Assembly: GCA_041739525.1 (NCBI GenBank) | Contig: JBGSNQ010000009.1 | Location: forward strand, 85,909-149,908 | DNA from: DATJGR01 sp041739525 | GTDB taxonomy: Bacteria; Pseudomonadota; Gammaproteobacteria; Pseudomonadales; Azotimanducaceae | DNA: 64,000 bases | Direction of reading: 5' to 3' | Part shown: piece after piece, positions 18,466 to 26,935 of the stretch | Numbering within the stretch: the stretch's first letter is position 1 | How the letters are laid out: each line of letters begins with the position of its first letter | Position numbers and translations under genes: made by a program | The notes under the pieces: model-generated | Seen by the model: only the letters and a program-made list of their open reading frames with translations | The model's database searches: none | What the model was told of the DNA's origin: nothing

Positions 18466-18824
18466 GTCTTCTCCAGATGAAATTTCATTTCCGTCCCATT
18501 TCACGTTGACCGAGCCCCTCGGAGCGCTCCCCCTGACTTCTTAGCAACAGCCGGCGGTATCGGATCGAAGGCGATGCTAGTAAGACAATGTGACAGCGAA
18601 GTGAAGAATCAGTTACGAAATGTTCCATCGCCCCTCAATATAATCGTTAGAGAACAGTTGCGCGTTCGTTAGACGAGTTGAAGCGATGTTCCGCTTCGTT
18701 CGTACATTCGTACGAACTACATTTGTATGTCGCACGATCTACATCTGTGCGCGCGGCGGTCACCGTTCTGCAACCGAAGTCTGCAAAGCTCCGCCGCTCC
18801 AATTGTCACCGGCTGGTTCGATCC
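18466..18824. promoter_or_regulatory. Divergent intergenic region with 12-bp palindrome
   Basis: About 360 bases between the minus-strand VPLPA-CTERM gene and the plus-strand gene at 18825. It is more AT-rich than its surroundings around 18580-18660 and must carry both promoters, though I cannot place clear -35/-10 pairs. A perfect palindrome ATGAAATTTCAT (18477-18488) lies just upstream of the minus-strand ribosome-binding site and could be an operator. No gene is visible. Confidence 0.4.
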
Positions 18825-19397
18825 ATGACGACTCCCGATTCCACGATCACCGACTTCCGCGTCGACCGCCCGGCGCGGAGCAATACGTTCCTGTTCGCCG
18901 CTTTGATACTCGCGACGATGGCGCTTAACGCGATGGCGCTCGCCGACGCTGCGCGGTTGCGACCTGGCAGCGGCGCGACGGTCAATGGTGTCTTCAGCTA
19001 CGCGTTTCCGTTCGTGGCGGAGCGCTCCGGCTACTTGCAGCGCGTGACCGCGAACATCGAGGTGGCACAATCGATCGCTCCCGACGTAATCGCGATGCTG
19101 AACGTTCACTACGATCGCGACGGTACGGTCATCCAGCCGTTCGCCGAGATGATGCAGTCCATCCACAAGGGAACCCCGGGAACGAAGGAAAGCGTGTTCG
19201 AAAGCCCGAGCGGCGTGCAGCTCGAGAAGGGCCGGCGTTATTGGCTGATGCTCGAGTCGCCGACCGGCAACGAACTCGTCTGGCTCGAGACCGACAAGGT
19301 GGGACCGCGCTTCTCGAAGAACGTCGTCAGTGGAAAGCAGACCTACGACGAGGGTCCGCAGGCCGCATTCAACGTCGTCATCGCCGAATCGCCATGA
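18825..19397 (+). CDS. Membrane-anchored protein of unknown function
   Basis: 190 residues. A short polar N-terminus is followed by one hydrophobic segment (FLFAALILATMALNAMALA, about 21-40), acting as signal or anchor. The remainder is a predicted beta-sandwich-like domain ending in RYWLMLESPTGNELVWL, a pattern I associate loosely with choice-of-anchor type extracellular domains. I do not recognise a family. The ATG at 18825 is preferred because the frame upstream of it is rich in Arg/Ser and lacks a signal-like start. The stop overlaps the next start (ATGA), so the two genes are coupled. Confidence 0.6.
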   Translation: MTTPDSTITDFRVDRPARSNTFLFAALILATMALNAMALADAARLRPGSGATVNGVFSYAFPFVAERSGYLQRVTANIEVAQSIAPDVIAMLNVHYDRDGTVIQPFAEMMQSIHKGTPGTKESVFESPSGVQLEKGRRYWLMLESPTGNELVWLETDKVGPRFSKNVVSGKQTYDEGPQAAFNVVIAESP

Positions 19398-19774
19398 AGC
19401 ACACCTCGACGATTAAGTTGTGTGCTGGCGTGCTGCTCGCTCTGGTAGCGACAGCCGCGTCAGCCGCCGCGCCCTGGACCGACGCGGAGGTCGAGAGGCG
19501 GCTCGACGAAGGGGCGGCCTTGGGCGCGAAGTGTCGCGCCGAAGCATCGCACGCGAAACAGGTCACCACCGCCGGATGCCTCGAGTTCAGCAGCTGGCTC
19601 CACAAGGATTTCCCGCTGCTCGCCGAAAACCTGCCGGCGGTGCTGGGTCGTTCACCGCGCGCGGCCGACGTCTATTCAGCCTTCATCGCTGACCTCGAGT
19701 TCATCACGCAGACGGGGGAGCGCAGCGATGATGTCGACCGCATGCTGGATGCGCCGCCTAAGGGGCATCTTTGA
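19394..19774 (+). CDS. Small secreted protein of unknown function
   Basis: 126 residues. A signal peptide (KLCAGVLLALVATAASAAA) precedes a mainly helical domain with two cysteines (GAKCRAEASH and TTAGCLEFSSW). ATG 19394 overlaps the previous stop by four bases, so it is probably made together with that membrane-anchored protein. No family is recognised. Confidence 0.6.
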   Translation: MKHTSTIKLCAGVLLALVATAASAAAPWTDAEVERRLDEGAALGAKCRAEASHAKQVTTAGCLEFSSWLHKDFPLLAENLPAVLGRSPRAADVYSAFIADLEFITQTGERSDDVDRMLDAPPKGHL

Positions 19775-19801
19775 CGCCCCGTCGGTCAACTGACAGAACT
19801 A

Positions 19802-20986
19802 CTAAGGCGTTCCCTCATGCGCCACGCTGAACACCCAGACCTCACCCGTTTCCACGCCTCCCTTTTCGTCGCCTGGCACTCCGACGACCAACCGCGCGCC
19901 ATCCACGTCGAGACTGAATCCGAAAAACCCCTCCGTAGTTGGATCCGGATCGTCAAACGTCCGCAGCCATCCACCAGTCCCGGCGTCGTACTCGTAGACC
20001 TGGCCGGCATCCGGGCCTTTCGTGTCGTCCGCGAACGCACCGACGTAGCCGCGCGCGCCCACGAGACGAACCGGATTGCCGAACCGCTCCCCAGTCACCG
20101 GTGTCGGGTCCGCGAGCGTGTGTATCAGCGCACCGCTAACGATATCGAAGAGGTGCACCTGTCCGTCCGACGTCGGACTCGATCGATCGCGCGTCGCACC
20201 GACGAGCAAACGGTCGCCATCGATCGAGACCGAGTCGCCGAACAGATCGAAGCGCGTCGGCGTCGGATCGTCGAACGTGCGGACCAGCGTCAGACTCTGC
20301 GCGTCGTAGAGATGAACCTGTCCGGAACGACCCTTCGACGTCGCATCGGCCGAAGCTGCAATCGCCAGCCATCGTCCGTTCAGCGCGATCGCGCCACCGA
20401 ACACATCAGCTCCGCTCGGTGTCGGGTCGTCCAGCGTTGCGACGAGTTTCGAGGTCGAAAGTTCGAAGACGTGCGCCTGTCCGACCTGTGCGCCCGCAGT
20501 GCTGTCGGTCGGTGCACCCACCACCAATCGATCCGCTTGAAGCGCCAGCGCCATACCGAAGTTGTCAGTACCCGTTGGAGTAGGGTCTACCAGTTCGCGG
20601 GGCTGCTGCCCGACCGCGGTGCGATCGTAGACGTACACCTTCTGCGCACCGGGCGCACCGATCGCTACCCAGCGATCGTTCATCGCCGCCGTGAGGCCGA
20701 ATTGTCCGTAACGGGAAGGTTCCGGGTCGGGATAGCTGCGCAACAGCGCACCCGAAGCGAGGTCGAAAATGTACGCCACGCCGCGCCCGTTCAGATCCGG
20801 GCTCACGCGCGTGACCAGCACTGCGTTGCCGCGAATGGCAACAGCAGCTCCAAATCTACCCATGAGCAGCGGATCGGGATCCGCGAGCTGCTTCGGCTGA
20901 GCCTGCGCGAACGTCGCAAAACACAACATCGACACAAGAGCTGTGCATCGTCTCCGGAGTCGGCCATTTGAAATTCGTCGCACCAT
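19802..20986 (-). CDS. Secreted seven-bladed FG-GAP-type beta-propeller
   Basis: 394 residues. A signal sequence (LVSMLCFATFAQAQ) is followed by seven repeats of about 50 residues, each with an xFG core, a DRLVVGAP-like strand and a DPTP/DPDP linker (GRFG, GQFG, DNFG, DVFG, DLFG, ERFG, GFFG). Seven copies match one closed propeller of the FG-GAP_2 type. Such domains bind calcium and mediate protein or glycan contacts outside the cell. The ATG at 20986 overlaps the divergent gspC-like start at 20968 by 19 bases; ATG 20995 is an alternative. Confidence 0.7.
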   Translation of the reverse strand: MVRRISNGRLRRRCTALVSMLCFATFAQAQPKQLADPDPLLMGRFGAAVAIRGNAVLVTRVSPDLNGRGVAYIFDLASGALLRSYPDPEPSRYGQFGLTAAMNDRWVAIGAPGAQKVYVYDRTAVGQQPRELVDPTPTGTDNFGMALALQADRLVVGAPTDSTAGAQVGQAHVFELSTSKLVATLDDPTPSGADVFGGAIALNGRWLAIAASADATSKGRSGQVHLYDAQSLTLVRTFDDPTPTRFDLFGDSVSIDGDRLLVGATRDRSSPTSDGQVHLFDIVSGALIHTLADPTPVTGERFGNPVRLVGARGYVGAFADDTKGPDAGQVYEYDAGTGGWLRTFDDPDPTTEGFFGFSLDVDGARLVVGVPGDEKGGVETGEVWVFSVAHEGTP

Positions 20987-21627
20987 CGAGATCATTCGTG
21001 TATCAACTCGCCAACAGATTCGTTCGGCCGGCAAAAGTACTACTGTGCCTTGGCATTTGCTACACAGTGGCCGACGCCGTGATGTATGTCGTCGTCGAAC
21101 GCACGCCGCAAGGCGCCTTGCGCACACCTGAAACTCAAACTGCACGCTCACACCCACCGGTCGAGGACATCGCTGCTTTGAACCTGTTCGGCGTCGCGCG
21201 AGTCGGCGGGAACGAAGCACGCGAAGTTGACGCGCCTACGCGCGATACGAGCCTGGACCTGACACTTGAAGGTGTGTTCGAAGCGAACGACCCGCAGCGT
21301 TCGACCGCGATCGTCGCTTCGCACGACAAGCCCGCGGAGCTTTACCGGATCGGTGCAACGATCACCGGAGGTGCGGTCCTCGCGCGCGTGAGCGATGACC
21401 ATGTCGTATTACGTCGCGATGCATCGTTCGAAAGCCTGCGCTTTCGTGACGAGCCGAGTCCACCGGGACAGGATGTGGCGGATCAGACATCGACGTACGT
21501 GCCCGACCCGGAGGCGTCGCCGGAGCCAACAGAAGCATCCGGTACCTACAATCCAGAGGTGGACGAGTTGCCGCCGCCGTTATCTCCACCGGAACCGGAT
21601 CCGAACGAATCCACATCAGCCGACTGA
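20968..21627 (+). CDS. gspC: GspC-like type II secretion protein
   Basis: 219 residues. A short cytoplasmic N-terminus, one membrane helix (AKVLLCLGICYTVADAVMYVV, from about residue 22) and a periplasmic homology-region domain (LNLFGVARV, LDLTLEGVFEANDPQRSTAIV, YRIGATITGGAVLARVSDD) match GspC, the inner-membrane clamp that contacts the secretin. The last 50 residues are Pro/Glu-rich and contain no PDZ. The start is a TTG at 20968 with GGAG upstream; GTG 20998 is an alternative. No other gsp gene is next to it: the following gene, two bases away, is a TIGR03790 protein. Confidence 0.72.
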   Translation: MKFVAPSRSFVYQLANRFVRPAKVLLCLGICYTVADAVMYVVVERTPQGALRTPETQTARSHPPVEDIAALNLFGVARVGGNEAREVDAPTRDTSLDLTLEGVFEANDPQRSTAIVASHDKPAELYRIGATITGGAVLARVSDDHVVLRRDASFESLRFRDEPSPPGQDVADQTSTYVPDPEASPEPTEASGTYNPEVDELPPPLSPPEPDPNESTSAD

Positions 21628-21629
21628 AC

Positions 21630-22658
21630 GTGCTTCGTCTGTTGAGTCTGCTTGCTGCGCTGACGCTGCCACCATTTTCGGCTGCGGAAATCGACAGAAC
21701 GACGCTAGCGGTGCTGATCAACGACGCCGATCCGTTGAGCCGCGACGTGGCCGAATACTACGTCCGTGTACACCACATCCCGCCTGCCAATCAGTTTCGA
21801 GTGCACATTCCCAACGACTCGAACCTGCCGCGCGCGGCGTTCGAAGCACTCGAGCGCGACCTCGACTCACGCCTACCCGATCGAATTCAGGCGCTTGCAG
21901 TGACCTGGCTGCGTCCATATCGCGTGGACTGCATGTCGATCACATCGGCACTCGCGTTCGGTTTCGACCGACGCTTCTGCGCCGACGGCTGCGCTGCCAC
22001 ACGGACGAGCACGCTGTTTGCGTCCGCGAGCGTCGCACCTCACGCAGACCTCGGCATTCGTCCGGCCATGCTGGTCGCGGCGACTACACTTGCCGGATCG
22101 AAAGCCCTGATCGATCGCGGTGCGGCCGCCTCGACGCGAGACAATCAGGATGTGATTGCCTACCTCGTCACCACCGGCGACCGGAACCGGGACATCCGCA
22201 GCGCCGCGTTCCAGCGGCTCGTCGTTTCACCGCCAGGCGGTGTGGTACCGATCGCGCGCGCAACGTTCCCCACGGGCGCATCGAACGCGATGTTTTATTT
22301 CACCGGCGCAACGCGCGTGATCGGAATCGAAACGTTGGGCTTCTTGCCCGGCGCAATCGCAGACCACGTCACTTCCTGGGGCGGCATATTCGATCAGGAC
22401 CGGCAGATGACGGCGCTCGCGTGGATCGATGCCGGCGCCACCGGCAGCTACGGTACCGTGGTCGAGCCCTGTTCGATCCCCGATAAGTTCCCGGATCCCA
22501 ACATGCTGGTGAGGAAGTATGCAGCGGGCGCGCCGCTGATCGAGGCGTACTGGAAGAGCGTCGCGATGCCGGGTCAGGGGGTATTCGTGGGTGATCCGCT
22601 GGCGCGGCCGTTCGCGGCCGCCACGGGAATCACTAACGATCAAGCGAAGGGGCGATGA
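21630..22658 (+). CDS. TIGR03790 family exported protein
   Basis: 342 residues with a signal peptide (MLRLLSLLAALTLPPFSAAE) and a start GTG two bases after gspC. The body shows the family pattern: LAVLINDADPLSRDVAEYY, then VHHIPPANQFRVHIP, then a long C-terminal domain with FYFTGATRVIG and a conserved GVFVGDPLARPF end. From memory, TIGR03790 has no known activity and occurs almost only in genomes with exosortase systems, which fits the VPLPA-CTERM gene 4 kb away. Its pairing with gspC suggests a role in export or in processing of surface proteins; that part is inference. Confidence 0.8.
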   Translation: MLRLLSLLAALTLPPFSAAEIDRTTLAVLINDADPLSRDVAEYYVRVHHIPPANQFRVHIPNDSNLPRAAFEALERDLDSRLPDRIQALAVTWLRPYRVDCMSITSALAFGFDRRFCADGCAATRTSTLFASASVAPHADLGIRPAMLVAATTLAGSKALIDRGAAASTRDNQDVIAYLVTTGDRNRDIRSAAFQRLVVSPPGGVVPIARATFPTGASNAMFYFTGATRVIGIETLGFLPGAIADHVTSWGGIFDQDRQMTALAWIDAGATGSYGTVVEPCSIPDKFPDPNMLVRKYAAGAPLIEAYWKSVAMPGQGVFVGDPLARPFAAATGITNDQAKGR

Positions 22659-22762
22659 CATAGCAGGAGCGGCGAACGCCGTTGACATCCATTCGTCTCG
22701 GTACTGTCACGGTTCCGTAGATTTCGCCCCGTAGGATTGTTGCACCGTCGAGTGACGGAACC

Positions 22763-22778
22763 TGCACCTTCGGGTGCA
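22763..22778 (+). terminator. Possible UUCG-loop hairpin after the TIGR03790 gene
   Basis: TGCACC-TTCG-GGTGCA forms a perfect 6-bp stem with a stable tetraloop, about 105 bases after the stop codon. There is no T-run behind it, so termination is uncertain. The rest of 22659-22938 shows no gene. Confidence 0.3.
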
Positions 22779-22938
22779 AGCGCCCCACATGCCGACTCCT
22801 CCGATCCCCCTCGAATGTCGGCATTGGGGCGCTACCTCAACAGCGAGCCGGACGAGGCGCGCATGCATGATGCAGTTGATATGTCGGAATACATGCGCGC
22901 CGCTGCCGGGGCGCCTCATGTCCGCCAACTCTCGGCGT

Positions 22939-23991
22939 TTACTGAATAGCAGCGTAGACCGCCGCATGCGCGGACGCGAAATTACGCCAATTCAAATCCG
23001 CTACGCGCGCGTAAGCGGACCGCCCCATGGCCACCAAGTCGCGACGTTGTGCTTCACGAAGTGCCTCGAGCAACCCGTCCGGATCGGTTGGATCGAAGAA
23101 GATCGCAGCCGATTGGTCGATATACTCGGGAATCGCACCCAAAGCCGGAACAATCACGGCTCTGGCAAACGACATTGCCAACAACACCGATCCGCTGGTG
23201 TGCGTCTTTCGAAAGGGTAGAACCACGATGTCTGCGGCATTCATGTACGTCTGGACGCGCGCAGCAGGCACAAAAGTCAGATCGAGTGTGATGCGAAGAT
23301 CGCTGGCTGCAGTTCGTCGAATGGAGGTCTCCGCTTCCGCGTCCCACGGACGTCCCGCAACGCACAACCGCACGCTTTCGCCTTCGAGATGTTTGAACGC
23401 CTCGATCAGGTCTTCGATACCCTTGTACGGCTTGATGTGCCCCATGAAGAGATAGGTGATTGCATCGTCGTTGAAGCCGAGCTCCTGCCGCGCGGCATTT
23501 CGTCCGATCTGATTGTCGTAACACTCGATGTAGGAGGGATGGAGAATGCGCGTGATGGGCCGCGAAAACCGATGGCGTTCGCGGATCATGCGTTCAGAGT
23601 ACGCGCTATGCACAATCAGCTGACGGCTTATTCGGATCAGGACGGCGACCATGATCCGATCGAGCATTGGATATCGCGTTTCATAGAATTCGAGCTCGTG
23701 AACCGTCCAAACAACGTTGTTCCTGGTCAGGCGATACGCCAGCAGCTGCAGGACCACCAGCGGGAATCGCCAAACCTGCTCCAGATACATGCCATGCGGC
23801 CAATGAATGTGAATGACATCGGTCGTACCGCGGCGACGGATCAAACGCCCGATTGCCCCGAGGCCCCACCGCACACCGCATACGTCGATTCCATGCGCCA
23901 CTAAGCCCTGTTTGAGGAAAACCTGATACGGATTGTCCTGATACCACGGCGCGTGACCGACCACCATCCGACCTTCGCTGCGGCCTTGCAT
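22939..23991 (-). CDS. Glycosyltransferase, GT-B fold (GT4-like)
   Basis: About 350 residues. The N-terminal half opens VVGHAPWYQDNPYQVFLKQG and contains DVIHIHWPHG; the C-terminal half has the donor-binding features of group 1 transferases (YLFMGHIKPYKGIEDLIEAF, RLCVAGRP, ADIVVLPFRKTHTSGSVLLA). It should transfer an activated sugar to a lipid-linked or protein acceptor on the cytoplasmic side. Start: ATG 23991 has GAGG six bases upstream; ATG 23967 also has a good site, and an in-frame GTG lies at 24063. It stands alone, with no polysaccharide genes beside it. Confidence 0.8.
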   Translation of the reverse strand: MQGRSEGRMVVGHAPWYQDNPYQVFLKQGLVAHGIDVCGVRWGLGAIGRLIRRRGTTDVIHIHWPHGMYLEQVWRFPLVVLQLLAYRLTRNNVVWTVHELEFYETRYPMLDRIMVAVLIRISRQLIVHSAYSERMIRERHRFSRPITRILHPSYIECYDNQIGRNAARQELGFNDDAITYLFMGHIKPYKGIEDLIEAFKHLEGESVRLCVAGRPWDAEAETSIRRTAASDLRITLDLTFVPAARVQTYMNAADIVVLPFRKTHTSGSVLLAMSFARAVIVPALGAIPEYIDQSAAIFFDPTDPDGLLEALREAQRRDLVAMGRSAYARVADLNWRNFASAHAAVYAAIQ

Positions 23992-24539
23992 CAGATCCTC
24001 ACGCTTCGGTTCCCATCGAGAATTCATGATCTCGAGCGACGTCAACGCATCCAACGAGTGCACGAGGTCGCGCCCGACGCCGGTTCATTGGGGACGCTAC
24101 TTCGACAGCCGTGTCGGACACGCAACGTGTGCTTCCTTCATGCGGTCGAAACCTCGAACACGGACGCACCGCTGCCGAGGCCGCGTCATGTGCGGTAGCC
24201 TCTTACGCGCGCTGCAGAAGCGTCGCTATCGCCGTGGGTTTTCCGAGCGAATCGGCGCTGGTTTGAGCCACTTCGCCAACTCGCTCAACGACTCTGGTTT
24301 TCGCCCGTGTGTGCGCGCGAACGATTCGACATCGCGCTGGTGTGAAGAGCGCCACCAATTTACGGGGTCCGTAGGGAAATCAGACTGGCCTTGCGTTGTC
24401 ATCTTCTATTGCAGCCCGCATGCTTCGTTGTGTGTCCACTCCCGAGGACGCAAGCTAACAGACGAAGGCGGTCGAGGGAACGTTCACGCTCCACCGTGCA
24501 CGACGCGTCAGACAATGCGCGGACGGCGCACAGAACGGT
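23992..24539. other. Intergenic stretch without a recognised gene
   Basis: About 550 bases between two minus-strand genes. Open frames here are short or Arg/Ser/His-rich with no domain and no ribosome-binding site. It may hold the glycosyltransferase promoter or decayed sequence. I see no repeat or RNA structure worth naming. Confidence 0.4.
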
Positions 24540-24971
24540 TCAGACCTGTTCGGATTGCGCAACTTGCGCGACCGTGACGCTGCGCCGTTCCCGGACGACA
24601 CGATCGAACAACGCGCGCTCGAAGCGGGCAAATTCGTCGCTGCGCATTTCGATGAAGCGACGGGAATGCGGGTTCGTTCGCCACCGCCGCACCGTCGCCA
24701 CATCGGTGCCGGCCAGATCGGCCGCCTGTTGCAACGTCAGTGCGTAGCAGATCGACAGCAACCGCAACCGGTAATTGAAACTCGGCACGCGGCCATCGCC
24801 GATTTCGCTCTCCACTTCCCGGGAAAGGTCGCCGACCATCGCGCGCAGTTCACCGAGCTCACGACCGGAGAACGCGGGCTCCGCGCCGTATCCGATCGAG
24901 TCGATGAAATTATCGCCCGCGTGCGCTTCGACAAAGCGCAGGTACTTCTTGAGAAGCTCTCGATAGCCCAT
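24540..24971 (-). CDS. Hypothetical protein with HTH-like segment
   Basis: 143 residues from the ATG at 24971 (an in-frame TTG at 25001 would add ten). Residues near 83-105 (TLQQAADLAGTDVATVRRWR) look like a helix-turn-helix of the kind that reads DNA, preceded by a helical segment (YRLRLLSICYA). There is no membrane segment. It may be a small regulator, but the family is not recognised. It ends 30 bases from the glycosyltransferase-side spacer and follows the HutD-like gene on the same strand. Confidence 0.55.
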   Translation of the reverse strand: MGYRELLKKYLRFVEAHAGDNFIDSIGYGAEPAFSGRELGELRAMVGDLSREVESEIGDGRVPSFNYRLRLLSICYALTLQQAADLAGTDVATVRRWRTNPHSRRFIEMRSDEFARFERALFDRVVRERRSVTVAQVAQSEQV

Positions 24972-25017
24972 GGGTGGTGCGGGTCGATTTCCTGCGCTCA
25001 ACCGTAGGGCGCGGCTG

Positions 25018-25608
25018 TTACGGTTGCGTGACTGTGTCGCGTATCGCTACACACAACACCGCACCGTTCTCGACCAACCGGTGCAGCACCGGTGCATCGA
25101 CGATGTTTGCCACGTGGATGCCTTCACCGGCGCGAAGGATCTCGTCCGGATGCCGTGCAGTTCCCAACGCGAACTCGCCTGTCAGCACGAGCGCGATGCT
25201 ATAACCGCCCTTCAGCACCGCCGAACCGTGGACATGTGCAGCGGCAGCCGAGACGTCGCGTCGCGCAATGACGTTGCACGCGCGCACCGGTCCGTCGATC
25301 AGCGTCACGTGCAAGGTCGCTTCGCCGGGGAACACCACGCTGTTGCCGATGCGCGTCAGTCGCATCGTGCCGGAGACTCCCTTCAGAACGATGCCGCGAC
25401 CTTCTATCAGCGTGAGTTGCCGGTCCATTCCGGGAAACGTCGAGAACGGCCCGTTTTGCGTGATGTCGGCAATGCTGATGCGCCAATTCCACTCACGCGT
25501 GTGTGTACCACCGCCGGTGGCAACGGTTCGCGTAATGCCTGCGCCGTTGCGCCAGGGTTCTGTCGGAAGCCGGTCGATCGAAAACCGTCGAACGCCCGGC
25601 TGCGTCAG
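25018..25608 (-). CDS. HutD-like protein, apparent CTG start
   Basis: 196 residues if translation begins at CTG 25608. HutD is a small bicupin often encoded with histidine or amino-acid degradation genes; its exact role is unclear. The conserved opening is present only in the part before the first ATG (25428): EPWRNGAGITRTVATGGG, then WNWRISIADITQNGPFSTFPG. No ATG, GTG or TTG exists in frame between the upstream stop (25630) and 25428. The CTG overlaps the stop of the oxidase gene as CTGA and has GGAG seven bases upstream, so I take it as the start. The total length then matches the family (about 190). Confidence 0.75.
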   Translation of the reverse strand: MTQPGVRRFSIDRLPTEPWRNGAGITRTVATGGGTHTREWNWRISIADITQNGPFSTFPGMDRQLTLIEGRGIVLKGVSGTMRLTRIGNSVVFPGEATLHVTLIDGPVRACNVIARRDVSAAAAHVHGSAVLKGGYSIALVLTGEFALGTARHPDEILRAGEGIHVANIVDAPVLHRLVENGAVLCVAIRDTVTQP

Positions 25609-26801
25609 GACACGGCTCCAACGCCGTACTTACCGGTGAGCAGTTGACCGGTTCGGAACCGCTCGAGCGCATACGGCACCAGCGATACGTCGGTGGCGAG
25701 ACCCAGCGCTGCTTGTGCAAGCACGCGGCCGACCCAGGGCGACAGTTTGAAGCCGTGTCCGGAGAACCCGTAGGCAACGAGCAGACCCTGAACGTCGGGC
25801 ACGCGACCAAGGACCGGATTCCAATCCGGGGTCACGTCGTAGACTCCCGTCCACGACGACGCGAGGTCTGCGGTTTCATACGACGGAAAACGTTCGGCGA
25901 CCTGCGCGCCGACATCGAGCACGTAATCCATCGATATCGGTCCTTGTTCGTTGCTCGGTTCGCTGAGCGTTTCGCCCGATACACCTTCGCTCACCAGCAT
26001 CTGTGAGCCGCCATAGCAGCGGCAGTACAACATCCCGGCAGAGCCCAGATCTTTGTACACGGGCATGCGCGGCGTATACGCCTGCGGTCCGCGCAGCGCG
26101 AGCACCGCGTGTCGCTCTGCGCTCACCGGAGACGCAATACCCGTCCAGCGTTCGATGTCGCGCGCCCAGATGTTCTGCGCGCTGATCACCGTGTCGCTCG
26201 TGAATCGACCTCGCGCGGTTTCCACACCGACGACACGGCCGCCGTTGGATCCGCTGTCGCGAAGTAATGTCTGTACCTCCTCGCCTTCGACAATCCTGAC
26301 ACCGAGCCGGCGCGCCGCCTTTGCAAACGCACTCGCAACCAGATACGGATCGGCGAATCCGGCGTCAGGTTCGTAACCGATCAACGCCGCATCGTCGAAG
26401 CGCGCAATCGGCAGCAGTTCGCTTGCCTGTTGCGCGTCGAGTTGATCCACCGTGATGCCCTGCCGCCGCTGCCCTTCCAGCCCTTCGCGCAGTGCAGAGA
26501 GCTTCGGCCCCTCCGGCGATGCGATCAGATATCCGCATTGCACGAGTCCCGCCGAGGCTTCGGGATCGCCCACGTACTCGGCGAAGTTCTTGAATACTCC
26601 CCACGAGGCGAGCGCGAGTTCGACGTTCTCCGCCACCGTGTAGTGGGTGCGCAGAATGCCCGACGACTGCGACGTGGTGCCTGCGCCGATCTGGGTGCGA
26701 TCGAGCACCAGTACGCGCGTCGCACCAAAGCGCGCGAGGTGGTACGCGACCGAACAGCCGATCACGCCGGCGCCGATCACGATGGCGTCGAAGCTTTGCA
26801 T
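25605..26801 (-). CDS. FAD-dependent amine/amino-acid oxidoreductase (DAO family)
   Basis: 398 residues. The N-terminus is an FAD-binding Rossmann motif (AIVIGAGVIGCSVAYHLARF), followed by GAGTTSQSSGILRTHY and, near the C-terminus, PVLGRVPDVQGLLVAYGFSGHG, the usual layout of sarcosine oxidase / dimethylglycine dehydrogenase / D-amino-acid oxidase relatives. It oxidises a C-N bond of an amino acid or N-methyl amine; the substrate cannot be read from sequence. I start at ATG 26801, right before the Rossmann motif. The stop overlaps the HutD-like start. It is divergent from the N-formylglutamate deformylase gene. Confidence 0.8.
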   Translation of the reverse strand: MQSFDAIVIGAGVIGCSVAYHLARFGATRVLVLDRTQIGAGTTSQSSGILRTHYTVAENVELALASWGVFKNFAEYVGDPEASAGLVQCGYLIASPEGPKLSALREGLEGQRRQGITVDQLDAQQASELLPIARFDDAALIGYEPDAGFADPYLVASAFAKAARRLGVRIVEGEEVQTLLRDSGSNGGRVVGVETARGRFTSDTVISAQNIWARDIERWTGIASPVSAERHAVLALRGPQAYTPRMPVYKDLGSAGMLYCRCYGGSQMLVSEGVSGETLSEPSNEQGPISMDYVLDVGAQVAERFPSYETADLASSWTGVYDVTPDWNPVLGRVPDVQGLLVAYGFSGHGFKLSPWVGRVLAQAALGLATDVSLVPYALERFRTGQLLTGKYGVGAVS

Positions 26802-26935
26802 CCTGTGTCCCGCCGCTCGATTCCGAAGCGGCACAGAAATTGAAAGGCTCTTCAAAAAGAGGTCGGGGAACGATTAACGACTGTGTTCGTCCATTCAGTT
26901 GCGACTCATGCAGTTGTCATGCCGGGGGAATCTCG

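Noticed and set aside
21395..22486. 363-codon plus-strand frame overlapping gspC and the TIGR03790 gene
   Set aside because: Shifted frame of two recognised genes, Arg/Cys/His-rich, no domain.
24026..24577. 183-codon plus-strand frame in the gene-poor spacer
   Set aside because: No ribosome site, no domain, basic composition typical of shadows.
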